Shown here piece by piece: positions 17,882-25,988 of a stretch of 64,000 nt of DNA. The notes under the pieces were generated by a model. The model searched no databases and had not been told where the DNA came from. It was given only the letters and a program-made list of their open reading frames with translations. This DNA comes from Hoeflea phototrophica DFL-43 (GTDB taxonomy: Bacteria; Pseudomonadota; Alphaproteobacteria; Rhizobiales; Rhizobiaceae), in contig NZ_CM002917.1 in the NCBI RefSeq assembly GCF_000154705.2, positions 3,793,853 through 3,857,852 of the forward strand. Reading direction: 5' to 3'. Within the stretch, counting starts at the first letter, position 1; every line of letters starts with the position of its first letter. The position numbers and the translations under genes were made by a program.

Positions 17882-17907
17882 ACCCGCCGTGGAAACACGG
17901 CGGGTTT
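17882..17907 (+). terminator. Intrinsic terminator after the aldolase gene
   Basis: A 9-base-pair GC stem (CCCGCCGTG/CACGGCGGG) with a GAAA tetraloop, extended by an A-T pair and followed by TTT, lies 30 bases after the aldolase stop. It closes the glycolytic cluster. Confidence 0.75.
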
Positions 17908-17969
17908 CGTCCTATTGTGCCCTGCAGCAATAAGGATGACGAACAAGACAGCCGGAGGCTCTGGGAACC

Positions 17970-18719
17970 ATGAACACTTTTTCCGCCGGCATCGTCAGTT
18001 GGCTTCTGCTTCCGATCGCCATCCATCTTGGCCTTCGTGTGCGCAAGAAGGCACAGCGCCTTCCACCGCCATCGGGCAAGGCAAAGGGCCAGATCGGCAA
18101 AGGCGAGGCTGAGCTTCGCTTGCTCGTCATCGGAGATTCTTCAGCCGCAGGTGTCGGCGCCGATGAAATCGGCGACACACTTGGCCCCCTGCTCGCAACC
18201 CGCTTCAACGCCGCCACCGGCAAGACCGTGGCATGGCGCAATGCGGGTGCAAATTCCGCGGTCGCTTCCCAGCTGCGCGATTATGTGGTGCCGAACATCG
18301 AAGAGCGCGACTTTACCCATGTGCTGATCGCTGTCGGCACCAACGATGCCAAGAATTTTCTTACACGTTCGCAGTTCAAAAAGGGCTTCGGCGGCCTGTT
18401 ATATGCAGTTCACACGCGCTGGCCTGAGGCGCAGATTTTCTGGTCACCTGTGATCGACATGACAAGCGTTCCGGCATTGCCCCCGACTTTGGGGTTCATT
18501 CTCGGGCTCCGGGTCCGGATTATAAACGCCATGGGCACCCAGCTTTGCACAGAGCGCCACGCCGTCGCCACCGAGCCACTGCCGGTGGAAAATGCGGACG
18601 GTTTTGCCATTGACGGGTTTCATGCCAACAAGCTCGGCTATGAGCATTGGGCGGACCATGTTTCCAAATTCATGCTGGGCGAAGCACAAGCGCCATCATC
18701 ATCGCAAAAATCAGAATAA
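17970..18719 (+). CDS. SGNH/GDSL-family hydrolase
   Basis: This 249-residue protein has the catalytic blocks of SGNH esterases: VIGDSSAAGVG (Ser nucleophile) near residue 52, RNAGANSAV (Gly block), VAVGTNDAKN-like block with Asn, and DGFHANKLGYEHW carrying the Asp-x2-His pair near residue 211. An N-terminal hydrophobic segment (SAGIVSWLLLPIAIHLGL) may be a signal anchor. Substrate is unknown; relatives are lipases or acyl/acetyl esterases. Its 3' end overlaps a small convergent membrane-protein gene. Confidence 0.85.
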   Translation: MNTFSAGIVSWLLLPIAIHLGLRVRKKAQRLPPPSGKAKGQIGKGEAELRLLVIGDSSAAGVGADEIGDTLGPLLATRFNAATGKTVAWRNAGANSAVASQLRDYVVPNIEERDFTHVLIAVGTNDAKNFLTRSQFKKGFGGLLYAVHTRWPEAQIFWSPVIDMTSVPALPPTLGFILGLRVRIINAMGTQLCTERHAVATEPLPVENADGFAIDGFHANKLGYEHWADHVSKFMLGEAQAPSSSQKSE

Positions 18720-18831
18720 GTGCAATCTTCCAGACATCACCGCGCCGCCTGAGCCCCGGCAGCCCGAAGGGTTTGATCAGGTGCAAACCCATGGCCACCA
18801 GAACCAGAATCAAGAGAACTTTTGTCGTCAT
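18670..18831 (-). CDS. Small two-TM hypothetical protein
   Basis: From the ATG at 18831 (MTTKVLLILVLVAMGLHLIK) this 53-residue frame encodes two hydrophobic segments separated by a basic loop (GLPGLRRRGDVWK). It overlaps the 3' end of the SGNH gene by 50 bases on the opposite strand. Such short membrane proteins occur next to the aldolase in Rhizobiales, which supports it, but a weak ribosome site and the overlap keep confidence moderate. No function can be given. Confidence 0.5.
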   Translation of the reverse strand: MTTKVLLILVLVAMGLHLIKPFGLPGLRRRGDVWKIALILIFAMMMALVLRPA

Positions 18832-18957
18832 CAATCGCGCCTGTTTTGCAAACAAGCCATACACTTGTCATGATCTGGGTCAATGACCGCGACTCAATGC
18901 ACGCTGACCACGCATCCCAAGTCCCTTCCTATCCCTCGGTTTCCAATCGGAACAGCC

Positions 18958-20199
18958 ATGCACCGCAATCTTTTTCCTGTCCTGTCGCTTTTGCTCGGGA
19001 CGGCTTTTCTGCTGGCCGGGAACGGTCTTCATGGCCTGTTGCTGCCAATGCGCGGCACGGAGGAGGGATTCTCGCCCACCTCGCTGGGTCTGCTTGGCAC
19101 CGCCTGGGCCACCGGCTTTGTGCTTGGTTGCATTTTCTCCCAGCGCCTGGTCCGGCGCATCGGCCATGTCCGCGCCTTCTCCGCCTTTTCCGCGATGATC
19201 GCCATCATCGCCCTTCTCACCGGCCTGCTGGTGGATCCGGTAAGCTGGATCATTCTGCGCGTGGTGACCGGGTTCTCTCTGGCAGCCGCCTTCATGATCA
19301 TCGAAAGCTGGCTCAATGAGCGCGCCACCAACGAAACCCGCGGCCTGATCTTCTCACTCTACATGACGGTAACCTACGTCGCGATCGTCACCGGTCAGAT
19401 GAGCATTGCACTGGGCGATGTGAAGCAAACCACATTCTTCATGATCGCCGGAATTCTCTACTGTCTGGCGCTGTTGCCGACTGCAGTATCGACCGCCACG
19501 AGCCCGGCACCACTCAAGGAGGTCCGGATTGATCTCAAGCTGATCTACCGGAATTCGCCGGTCTCCTTTGTTGCCATGCTGATGATCGGTATCGCCAATG
19601 GTGCATTCGGCACCCTGGCCCCGGTGTTTGGCGCCAATGTCGGTCTGGAGACCATCACCATCGCGACCATGATGTCGGTGACAATTTTCTCAGGCGCGTT
19701 GATGCAAATCCCCGCAGGACGGATGTCGGACCGGATGGACCGGCGCTATATGCTTGCGGGTCTGGCCGCAATTGCCGGCGTATCCGGGTTGGCTATCGTC
19801 ATCATCAAGCCCGAAGACGTTGGAATCCTGTTCGGCCTGATCGCGCTGTATGGCGCAATGTCTTACACGCTCTATTCAATCATCGTGGCACATGCCAACG
19901 ACTTCGCGGAAAGCGACCAATTCGTGACTATCTCAAGCGGCTTGCTGCTGCTCTACGGCATTGGCACGATCATCGGCCCGCTGATCAGCGGCCTCACCAT
20001 GGCCTACAGCCCCTATCTGCTGTTTGCCGTCACCGCGGTTTCACATCTCGCCGTGACCGCCTATGCCGTATTCCGAAGCTTTGTCCGTGCAGCAGTCCCG
20101 GACGAAGAAAAGGAAACCTTTGCCTCGACCCCTTCCGCCCGTTCCGCAACGCCCGAATCGATCAATCTCGATCCGCGCGCAACCACATCCGAGGATTGA
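18958..20199 (+). CDS. MFS transporter (YcaD-like)
   Basis: The 413-residue protein has about 12 hydrophobic segments and the MFS loop motif between TM2 and TM3 (FSQRLVRRIGHVRAF region) with a second copy (GRMSDRMDRRYML) between TM8 and TM9. It resembles the small sugar/drug-type MFS group that includes YcaD. The start at 18958 (MHRNLFPVLSLLLG) is chosen because it immediately precedes TM1; the frame is open 25 codons upstream without membrane character. The C-terminal 35 residues are polar. It converges with the quinone oxidoreductase gene; substrate unknown. Confidence 0.85.
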   Translation: MHRNLFPVLSLLLGTAFLLAGNGLHGLLLPMRGTEEGFSPTSLGLLGTAWATGFVLGCIFSQRLVRRIGHVRAFSAFSAMIAIIALLTGLLVDPVSWIILRVVTGFSLAAAFMIIESWLNERATNETRGLIFSLYMTVTYVAIVTGQMSIALGDVKQTTFFMIAGILYCLALLPTAVSTATSPAPLKEVRIDLKLIYRNSPVSFVAMLMIGIANGAFGTLAPVFGANVGLETITIATMMSVTIFSGALMQIPAGRMSDRMDRRYMLAGLAAIAGVSGLAIVIIKPEDVGILFGLIALYGAMSYTLYSIIVAHANDFAESDQFVTISSGLLLLYGIGTIIGPLISGLTMAYSPYLLFAVTAVSHLAVTAYAVFRSFVRAAVPDEEKETFASTPSARSATPESINLDPRATTSED

Positions 20200-20217
20200 T
20201 CGGCGGCGGCCAACGCG

Positions 20218-21201
20218 TCACCCGGCGTCGAGCACGATCTTTCCGATGTGATCGCCATCTTCCATGCGCTGATGCGCGGCCGCGGCCTGCTCCAGCGGAT
20301 AGATCGAGTCCATCACCGGCAACACCTTGCGCTCATTGAGAAGCGGCCAGACATGCTGCCGCAATTCGCTGGCGATCTTTGCCTTGAAGGCAATGTCGCG
20401 CGCGCGCAGCGTTGACCCCGTATGGGTGAGGCGTTTCATCATCAGCAAGGAGAAATCGACCTCGGCCTTGCGGCCATTCAGAAACGCGATCTGCACGATC
20501 CGGCCTTCAACGGCGGCAGCCTGGTAGTTGCGGTTGATGTAGTCGCCACCGACCATATCGAGGATCAGGTCAACACCCTTGCCGCCCGTCTCCTCCTTGA
20601 GGACTTCGACAAAGTCGCTTTCCTTGTAGTTGATCGCCAGATCCGCACCCAGATCCAGCATGGCGGCGCATTTGGCCTCGGAGCCCGCGGTTGCGAAAAC
20701 CTTCGCCCCGAAAGCCTTGGCAAGCTGGATGGCTGTTGTGCCGATACCCGACGTCCCGCCATGAACCAGAAAGCTTTCGCCGGCTTTCAGACCGCCACGC
20801 TGGAAGACATTGTGCCAGACTGTGAAGAAGGTCTCGGGAATCGCTGCCGCCTCGATCATGGTGAGCCCGTTGGGTGCGGGCAACGCATTGGTCTCATCCA
20901 CCACACAGAACTCGGCATAGCCACCGCCCGGCACCAGCGCGCAGACCTTTTCGCCGGTTTTGAAGCGGCTCACGGCCTTGCCGGTCGCAACCACTTCGCC
21001 GGCGATCTCAAGACCCGGAATGTCGGAGGCACCAGGGGGCGGCGGATAGGCACCCTGCCGTTGCAGGCAATCGGGACGATTGACTCCGGCAGCCGCCACC
21101 TTGATCAGAAGCTGAGTGTCGCTTGCAGTCGGCGTCGGGCGGCTCGCCGGAACGAGCATTTCGGGCCCGCCTGGTTCTCGTATTTCGATTGCACGCATCA
21201 T
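20218..21201 (-). CDS. Zinc-type NAD(P)H:quinone oxidoreductase (PIG3/QOR family)
   Basis: This 327-residue medium-chain dehydrogenase resembles PIG3/TP53I3-like quinone reductases. Features are ALKVAAAGVNRPD-type substrate region, GLEIAGEVVATG, the NADP-binding stretch VHGGTSGIGTTAIQLAKAFG, and MVGGDYINRN. No structural zinc Cys cluster is seen, consistent with the quinone reductase branch. The ATG at 21201 follows a GGAG site (AAGGAGAATGAC); a second ATG follows directly. It is divergent from the DUF1192 gene. Confidence 0.9.
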   Translation of the reverse strand: MMRAIEIREPGGPEMLVPASRPTPTASDTQLLIKVAAAGVNRPDCLQRQGAYPPPPGASDIPGLEIAGEVVATGKAVSRFKTGEKVCALVPGGGYAEFCVVDETNALPAPNGLTMIEAAAIPETFFTVWHNVFQRGGLKAGESFLVHGGTSGIGTTAIQLAKAFGAKVFATAGSEAKCAAMLDLGADLAINYKESDFVEVLKEETGGKGVDLILDMVGGDYINRNYQAAAVEGRIVQIAFLNGRKAEVDFSLLMMKRLTHTGSTLRARDIAFKAKIASELRQHVWPLLNERKVLPVMDSIYPLEQAAAAHQRMEDGDHIGKIVLDAG

Positions 21202-21323
21202 GTCATTCTCCTTCACGCCGCTTTTCCGGAACATAGGCTTGGGCTAAACTGGGAACAAGGCGGCAATCAGGCTGTTTCCAAGCCTGACTGCCAGTACCGA
21301 CCAAATCCGGAAAGGCCGCGACC

Positions 21324-21509
21324 ATGTTTGCCGATGATGACATGCCCAAGCCCAAGAAACTCCATGAGATAGGCTGTGACCTGACCTTTCTGTCCGCCGG
21401 CGATCTGGATGAACGAATCACACTGCTCAAAAATGAAATTGCCCGCCTTGAAGCGGACAAGGCGGCCAAAACATCAAGCCGCAAGGCGGCCGAGAACTTT
21501 TTCCGATAG
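21324..21509 (+). CDS. DUF1192 protein
   Basis: The 61-residue protein matches the DUF1192 family of small alphaproteobacterial proteins: CDLTFLSAGDLDERITLLKN followed by EIARLEADKAAK, which is a short coiled coil. It is cytosolic and probably acts by binding another protein. It is divergent from the quinone oxidoreductase gene, an arrangement common in Rhizobiales. Role unknown. Confidence 0.8.
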   Translation: MFADDDMPKPKKLHEIGCDLTFLSAGDLDERITLLKNEIARLEADKAAKTSSRKAAENFFR

Positions 21510-21554
21510 AAATAAATTAGCAACACCAAACACTTAAATATAAAGCGATTTCTG

Positions 21555-21592
21555 TTAAGCTCCAGTTAAGCTTTACAAGTGTTTACTATACA
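21555..21592 (+). promoter_or_regulatory. CtrA-type promoter for a small RNA
   Basis: TTAAGCTCCAGTTAA (21555-21569) is a perfect TTAA-N7-TTAA CtrA box. Its second half sits where a -35 element belongs, 17 bases before the -10-like TATACA (21587-21592), the usual geometry of CtrA-activated promoters. No protein gene follows before the terminator at 21664-21691, so the transcript is likely noncoding. CtrA binding is inferred from the match. Confidence 0.6.
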
Positions 21593-21596
21593 CATC

Positions 21597-21691
21597 CAGA
21601 CATTCTGGATTTGACAGTTTGACGATTGGTCACACTGTTTGACGCCTCCCTGTTAAACTCTTGAGAGCCGCTTCTGCGGCTCTTTTTTTTT
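21597..21691 (+). ncRNA. Candidate CtrA-controlled small RNA
   Basis: Between the CtrA-type promoter and a strong terminator lies about 95 nt with clear RNA-like structure: a 7-base-pair hairpin ATCCAGA-CAT-TCTGGAT at 21594-21610 (at or near the start), an imperfect hairpin at 21615-21637 (CAGT/ACTG and TGAC/GTCA pairs), then an unpaired segment with CCTCCC (21645-21650), then the terminator stem. Unpaired CCUCC-like segments in rhizobial small RNAs pair with ribosome-binding sites. No reading frame of note is present. I cannot tell whether it matches a named RNA such as EcpR1 or GspR. Confidence 0.55.
21664..21691 (+). terminator. Intrinsic terminator (small RNA candidate)
   Basis: An 8-base-pair stem AGAGCCGC/GCGGCTCT with a TTCT loop is followed by nine T residues, one of the strongest intrinsic terminators in the window. 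The upstream protein gene (DUF1192) ends 155 bases earlier, beyond a separate promoter, so it more likely ends the small RNA. Confidence 0.85.
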
Positions 21692-21801
21692 GGAAAATTC
21701 CAAGAAACGACTTGTCCCACAGGGCCATTTTTCCTGCTTTGAAACAGAAAAAAGCCAGACCCGCCCGTGCCGCGGGCGGCGCGCTGGCGGCGGTTCTGAC
21801 G

Positions 21802-21817
21802 TTAACCCTTTCTTAAC
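21802..21817 (+). promoter_or_regulatory. CtrA box upstream of DUF1465
   Basis: TTAACCCTTTCTTAAC matches TTAA-N7-TTAAC exactly, 116 bases before the chosen DUF1465 start. The stretch between the small RNA terminator and the gene (21692-21932) holds no other gene, so this box probably controls DUF1465, positively or negatively. No convincing -10 could be placed. Confidence 0.55.
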
Positions 21818-21932
21818 AATGCTCTTGCCGCCCGTGCTGCAAATGGGCAGAGTAGTTTCACACACAAGCCGGACACAACGTCCAGCGACCTGCCGACAGG
21901 CAACGTATTTTGTAATGAGGATCTCGCGGCAC

Positions 21933-22451
21933 ATGACTGATACCAGCCTCAACACCGTCAATCTCGCGGACCGGATGGCCAATTCGGGACAGTTCAAGGC
22001 ACTCTACGCCGAGGGAATGGCGCTGGTCGAGGAAACCGCGAACTACCTCGATGGCCCGGGCCGCACCGCTTCCAAGGCTCTGCCACGCCTCGCCGCTGTT
22101 CTTTATGCAGCTGAATCAATGCGCCTTACCACCCGGCTTATGCAGATGGCGTCATGGCTGCTGTTGCAGCGCGCGGTGAACAATGGCGAGATGAACCGCG
22201 ATCAAGTTGTTGCGGAAAAGAACAAGGTCCGCCTCGACAGCTTCAATTGCGACCGCAACGCACCCGGCTGGGCAGAACTGCCCGAAGCCTTCCGTGACCT
22301 CGTCGAACATTCGTTGCGCATCCAGAACCGTGTCGCCATTCTTGATCGCGAGATCTATCGCTCGAATGAGACCCCGACACTTCGCCCGGACAATGAGAAC
22401 TCTGTTCAGGCGCAACAGAACCTTCTTCAGACAGCTTTTGCCAAGCGCTGA
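21933..22451 (+). CDS. DUF1465 family protein
   Basis: From the ATG at 21933 (MTDTSLNTVNLADRMANSGQ) this 172-residue protein matches DUF1465, an alphaproteobacterial helical family. Features include FKALYAEGMALVEETANYLD, ESMRLTTRLMQMASWLLLQRA and DREIYR. An AGGA site lies about 10 bases upstream; an in-frame ATG at 21915 lacks one. The CtrA box at 21802 suggests cell-cycle control. A strong terminator follows 60 bases after the stop. Biochemical role unknown. Confidence 0.88.
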   Translation: MTDTSLNTVNLADRMANSGQFKALYAEGMALVEETANYLDGPGRTASKALPRLAAVLYAAESMRLTTRLMQMASWLLLQRAVNNGEMNRDQVVAEKNKVRLDSFNCDRNAPGWAELPEAFRDLVEHSLRIQNRVAILDREIYRSNETPTLRPDNENSVQAQQNLLQTAFAKR

Positions 22452-22511
22452 GAGAACAGAGAGCCGCACACCGGCTCTGCAGAGATCTCGGTCCTGAGAG
22501 ACCAGACAAAG

Positions 22512-22540
22512 AAGCCCGCGATCATCTCGCGGGCTTTTTT
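22512..22540 (+). terminator. Intrinsic terminator after DUF1465
   Basis: A perfect 10-base-pair stem (AAGCCCGCGA/TCGCGGGCTT) with a 5-base loop and a run of six T residues lies 60 bases after the DUF1465 stop. Confidence 0.85.
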
Positions 22541-22630
22541 CTTGTGAGATGTCCATGGCGTCCCGGTGTCGATGAGCGCCCCCGCCTCTCGCCAGCCCCC
22601 CAAGCCTCAATGCAACGATTAACCCGCAAC

Positions 22631-22662
22631 AAAAAAGCCCGCCGGGAGAACCGGCGGGCTTT
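22631..22662 (-). terminator. Intrinsic terminator after rpmE
   Basis: A 12-base-pair stem (AAAGCCCGCCGG/CCGGCGGGCTTT) lies just beyond the rpmE stop. On the minus strand it ends in TTTTTT, so it terminates rpmE; it may also work in the other direction. Confidence 0.85.
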
Positions 22663-22687
22663 GAACAGTCCGGCACAACCGGAAATC

Positions 22688-22909
22688 TTACATGCTGAGG
22701 CCTTCGAAGCGCTTCTTGAACTTCGACAGGCGACCACCACGGTCCATCAGCTGCTGGTTGCCGCCGGTCCAGGCCGGGTGCGAGCGGGGATCGATCTCGA
22801 GGTTCATGGTGTCACCTTCCGAGCCCCAGGTCGACTTGGTCATGTACTCGGTACCGTCGGTCATGACCACTTTGATCATGTGGTAGTCAGGATGGATGTC
22901 AGCCTTCAT
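22688..22909 (-). CDS. rpmE: 50S ribosomal protein L31
   Basis: This 73-residue ribosomal protein begins [20 protein letters not shown] and contains [27 protein letters not shown] core, ending in KRFEGL. It lacks the zinc CxxC motif of the C+ form, placing it in the C-minus (zinc-independent) type as usual in Rhizobiales. The start at 22909 follows an AGGACAAG site. It is divergent from the ABC exporter gene, with about 200 bases between them for both promoters. Confidence 0.95.
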   Translation of the reverse strand: MKADIHPDYHMIKVVMTDGTEYMTKSTWGSEGDTMNLEIDPRSHPAWTGGNQQLMDRGGRLSKFKKRFEGLSM

Positions 22910-23111
22910 TTTCTTGTCCTGCCGTTTGAGGGCCCTGCACAGCAAATCATGCGGCATATTGGCCAAACACATAAATGAAGCCGAAGTCCTTTCGGTCAAC
23001 GGCTTTCCAATTCGATGGCGAGCCTATACATGAAGGCACAGTCGATAACAAGGGCTGCATCCGATTTTGCGGCCCGACAGTGGACCGCATGCGCAGTATC
23101 CAGGAGCAGCC

Positions 23112-24947
23112 GTGGCTGATCAAAGCAAGACACCCCAGACCGCCCGCAAATCCATCCGCCCTCTGGCGCGGCTTTTTCCTTATATAAAGCGCTACCCACG
23201 CCTGGTCTTCGGCGCCCTAGCGTTCCTTCTCATTGCTGCGGTCACCACACTGAGCCTGCCAACGGCCGTGCGCAGAATGATTGACCATGGCTTCTCCGCG
23301 CAGGATGCCGGCTTCATCAACACCTATTTCTCGATGCTGGCCGGGATCGCCGCCCTTCTCGCCCTCGCTTCGGCATGCCGCTATTATTTCGTCATCACGC
23401 TGGGTGAACGCGTGGTGTCCGACATCCGCCGCGATGTCTTCGATCATGTCACACGGCTGTCCGCCTCCTTCTATGACGCCAACCGCTCGGGCGAAATCGT
23501 CTCGCGGCTGACCGCAGACACCACGCAGATCAAATCCGCCGTCGGAGCGACCGCCTCGCTCGCCCTGCGCAACACCATCTTGTGCGTTGGCGCTGCCGCG
23601 ATGATGTTCGTGACCTCACCCAAACTCTCCAGCCTGGTTCTGGGTGCGATACCGCTGATCGTATTTCCTCTGGTGGGGTTTGGCCGCAAGGTGCGCAAGC
23701 GCTCGCGCGAAGCGCAGGATACGCTCGCGGAGGCTATGACCTTTGCCGGTGAGGCAATCGGTGCCACTCGCACCGTTCAGGCGTTCAACACGGAGGCCGC
23801 AGCCCAGGCCAGTTTCAGCGGCGCGGTGGAGACCGCCTTTGGCGCAGCGCGGCGCTCTATTCTGGCCCGCTCGATCCTCACCGGCTTCGCCATCGCCATG
23901 GCCTTCGGTTCAGTGGTGGCCGTGCTCTGGTATGGTGCGCAATCGGTGCTGGCTGGCGAACTTTCTCCCGGCACGCTTGGCCAGTTCCTGCTCTATTCGG
24001 TCTTTGCCGCCGGCAGCCTCGGCGCATTGTCCGAGGTCTGGGGCGAACTCTCCCAGGCCGCAGGCGCTGCCGAGCGTTTGAGCGAACTCCTTGATGAAGT
24101 GCCCGAGATCCGTGCTCCTGAAAACCCGGCTCCGCTGCCGCAGCCACCGGTGGGCGACATTCTTTTCGACAATGTCGGATTTGCCTATCCAGCCCGCCCC
24201 GAGTCTTCGGCGCTGGAGGGGACAAGCTTTCATGTCCGGCCCGGCGAAACCGTCGCAGTCGTCGGCGCGTCCGGCGCGGGCAAATCGACGCTGTTCTCGC
24301 TGATCCTGCGGTTTTACGACGCCAGCAGTGGCCGGGTGCTTGTCGACAGCGTCGATGTCCGTGACGCCGATCCGGCAGAAGTCCGCGCCCGTATCGCTGT
24401 CGTACCGCAGGATGTGACGATTTTCGCAGGCAGCGTCGGGGACAATATCGCCTTTGGCAAACCCGGTGCCAGCCAGGCCGACATCGAGGCCGCCGCCCGT
24501 GCAGCCCAGGCCCATGATTTTATCATGGCGCTCGACCAGGGCTATGCGACCGCTGTGGGCGAACGCGGCATCACGCTCTCCGGCGGCCAACGCCAGCGTG
24601 TCGCCATTGCGCGCGCCATCCTGCGGGATGCACCGATCCTGCTGCTGGACGAAGCCACATCAGCGCTTGATGCGGAGAGCGAGACACTGGTGCAGAAGGC
24701 GCTTGAAGGGCTGATGCAGAACCGCACCACGATCGTCATCGCGCACCGCCTCGCAACGGTGCTTCGGGCCGACCGTATTCTTGTCCTTGATCAGGGCCGT
24801 ATCGTCGAGGAGGGCACCCATGGCGAATTGGTGGCGCGCGGCGGTCTCTACGCCCGTTTGGCACGCCTGCAGTTCGAACACGGCGCCGAAGCCCTGTCCC
24901 TCGCCACACCACAGGGCAATGCCTCGCTCTCTGAGAAAGCCGGCTAA
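23112..24947 (+). CDS. ABC-type exporter, fused permease and ATPase (subfamily B)
   Basis: The 611-residue half-transporter has an N-terminal six-helix membrane domain (about residues 20-310) and a C-terminal ATPase with Walker A VVGASGAGKSTL, Q-loop VVPQD, signature LSGGQRQRVAIARAI, Walker B ILLLDEATSALD and switch His in VIAHRLATV. It should act as a homodimer, like MsbA or BmrA; lipid or drug export is likely but the substrate is not readable. GTG at 23112 is the start because AGGAG lies 5 bases upstream. It is divergent from rpmE. Confidence 0.93.
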   Translation: MADQSKTPQTARKSIRPLARLFPYIKRYPRLVFGALAFLLIAAVTTLSLPTAVRRMIDHGFSAQDAGFINTYFSMLAGIAALLALASACRYYFVITLGERVVSDIRRDVFDHVTRLSASFYDANRSGEIVSRLTADTTQIKSAVGATASLALRNTILCVGAAAMMFVTSPKLSSLVLGAIPLIVFPLVGFGRKVRKRSREAQDTLAEAMTFAGEAIGATRTVQAFNTEAAAQASFSGAVETAFGAARRSILARSILTGFAIAMAFGSVVAVLWYGAQSVLAGELSPGTLGQFLLYSVFAAGSLGALSEVWGELSQAAGAAERLSELLDEVPEIRAPENPAPLPQPPVGDILFDNVGFAYPARPESSALEGTSFHVRPGETVAVVGASGAGKSTLFSLILRFYDASSGRVLVDSVDVRDADPAEVRARIAVVPQDVTIFAGSVGDNIAFGKPGASQADIEAAARAAQAHDFIMALDQGYATAVGERGITLSGGQRQRVAIARAILRDAPILLLDEATSALDAESETLVQKALEGLMQNRTTIVIAHRLATVLRADRILVLDQGRIVEEGTHGELVARGGLYARLARLQFEHGAEALSLATPQGNASLSEKAG

Positions 24948-25076
24948 GTTTTACCTGCGATGATCTTGTGAGCACCCCCAAACTGGGCTAAAAACAGAGC
25001 GTTCGTCTGGAAGCCACGCGCGGGACATAATCTCATTCGCGGGCTATAACAGGAACATTCAGAAGGTGTATCCACA

Positions 25077-25988
25077 ATGCGGAATGACGCGGAGTGGCGA
25101 ACCCTGCTCGTTGCAGGCGTTTGCTATGCTGTGTGGTTTTTGCTGGCGTTTGGGTGGGCTGAGCTGCCTGACACATTGCGTGTCCTTTTCCTGATACCCA
25201 CCATCTCGCTGCATTCCTCGCTCCAACACGAGTTTTTGCATGGTCATCCATTTCGGAACCAGAAACTGAACGATCTGCTGATCGCCCCGCCAATAGGAGT
25301 GCTGGTGCCTTACCTGCGCTTCAAATCCTGCCATCTCAACCATCACATCAACGAAAACATCACCGATCCCTATGACGATCCGGAGAGCTATTACCTCGAC
25401 CGGGAGGTCTGGAGCACAATCCCGGCCTGGCTCCAGCGACTGCTGACCTTCAACAACACGCTTGCCGGACGAACCACAGTTGGGCCTGCATTGGCGGCAA
25501 TCGGTTTCGCGATCAGCGAGTTCCGGCGTGCCATGGCCGGCGAGCCGGCTGTAGTCCGGGTCTGGCTGCGCCATATCCTGGCTGTGACAGCCCTGTTCTG
25601 GTTGATCACACGTTTCGGCAGTCTGCATCCGGCAGCCTATTTCCTCGCCGCCTATCTGGGCATGGGACTGTTGATGGTGCGCTCCTTCATCGAGCACCAG
25701 GCCACAGAAAAGGCCAATCAACGCTCGGTGATCATCGAAACCAGGGGACCGCTGAGCCTGTTGTTCCTCAACAACAACTTTCACTCGGTGCATCATGCCT
25801 ATCCCTCACTCGCCTGGTACCGGATTCCAGCCTTCTTTCGCGAGAACCGGTCGAGGTTTCTGCGCATGAACGGTGGTTACCGGTACGAAAGCTACTGGGA
25901 GGTCTTCCGGCGCCACGGCTTCAGGGCAAAAGAGCCGGTGGCATACCCGATGGACGTAAGACGCAACAAGCACGGCGACCAAAGCTGA
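25077..25988 (+). CDS. Membrane fatty-acid desaturase family protein
   Basis: The 303-residue membrane protein holds the three histidine boxes of di-iron desaturases: HEFLHGH (51-57), HLNHH (86-90) and FHSVHHAYP late in the sequence, each next to hydrophobic segments. Members introduce double bonds or hydroxyls into acyl chains or carotenoids; the exact substrate cannot be read. The stop codon overlaps the next gene's start (TGATG), so the two genes are translationally coupled. It starts at an ATG (25077); no strong ribosome site is seen. Confidence 0.88.
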   Translation: MRNDAEWRTLLVAGVCYAVWFLLAFGWAELPDTLRVLFLIPTISLHSSLQHEFLHGHPFRNQKLNDLLIAPPIGVLVPYLRFKSCHLNHHINENITDPYDDPESYYLDREVWSTIPAWLQRLLTFNNTLAGRTTVGPALAAIGFAISEFRRAMAGEPAVVRVWLRHILAVTALFWLITRFGSLHPAAYFLAAYLGMGLLMVRSFIEHQATEKANQRSVIIETRGPLSLLFLNNNFHSVHHAYPSLAWYRIPAFFRENRSRFLRMNGGYRYESYWEVFRRHGFRAKEPVAYPMDVRRNKHGDQS

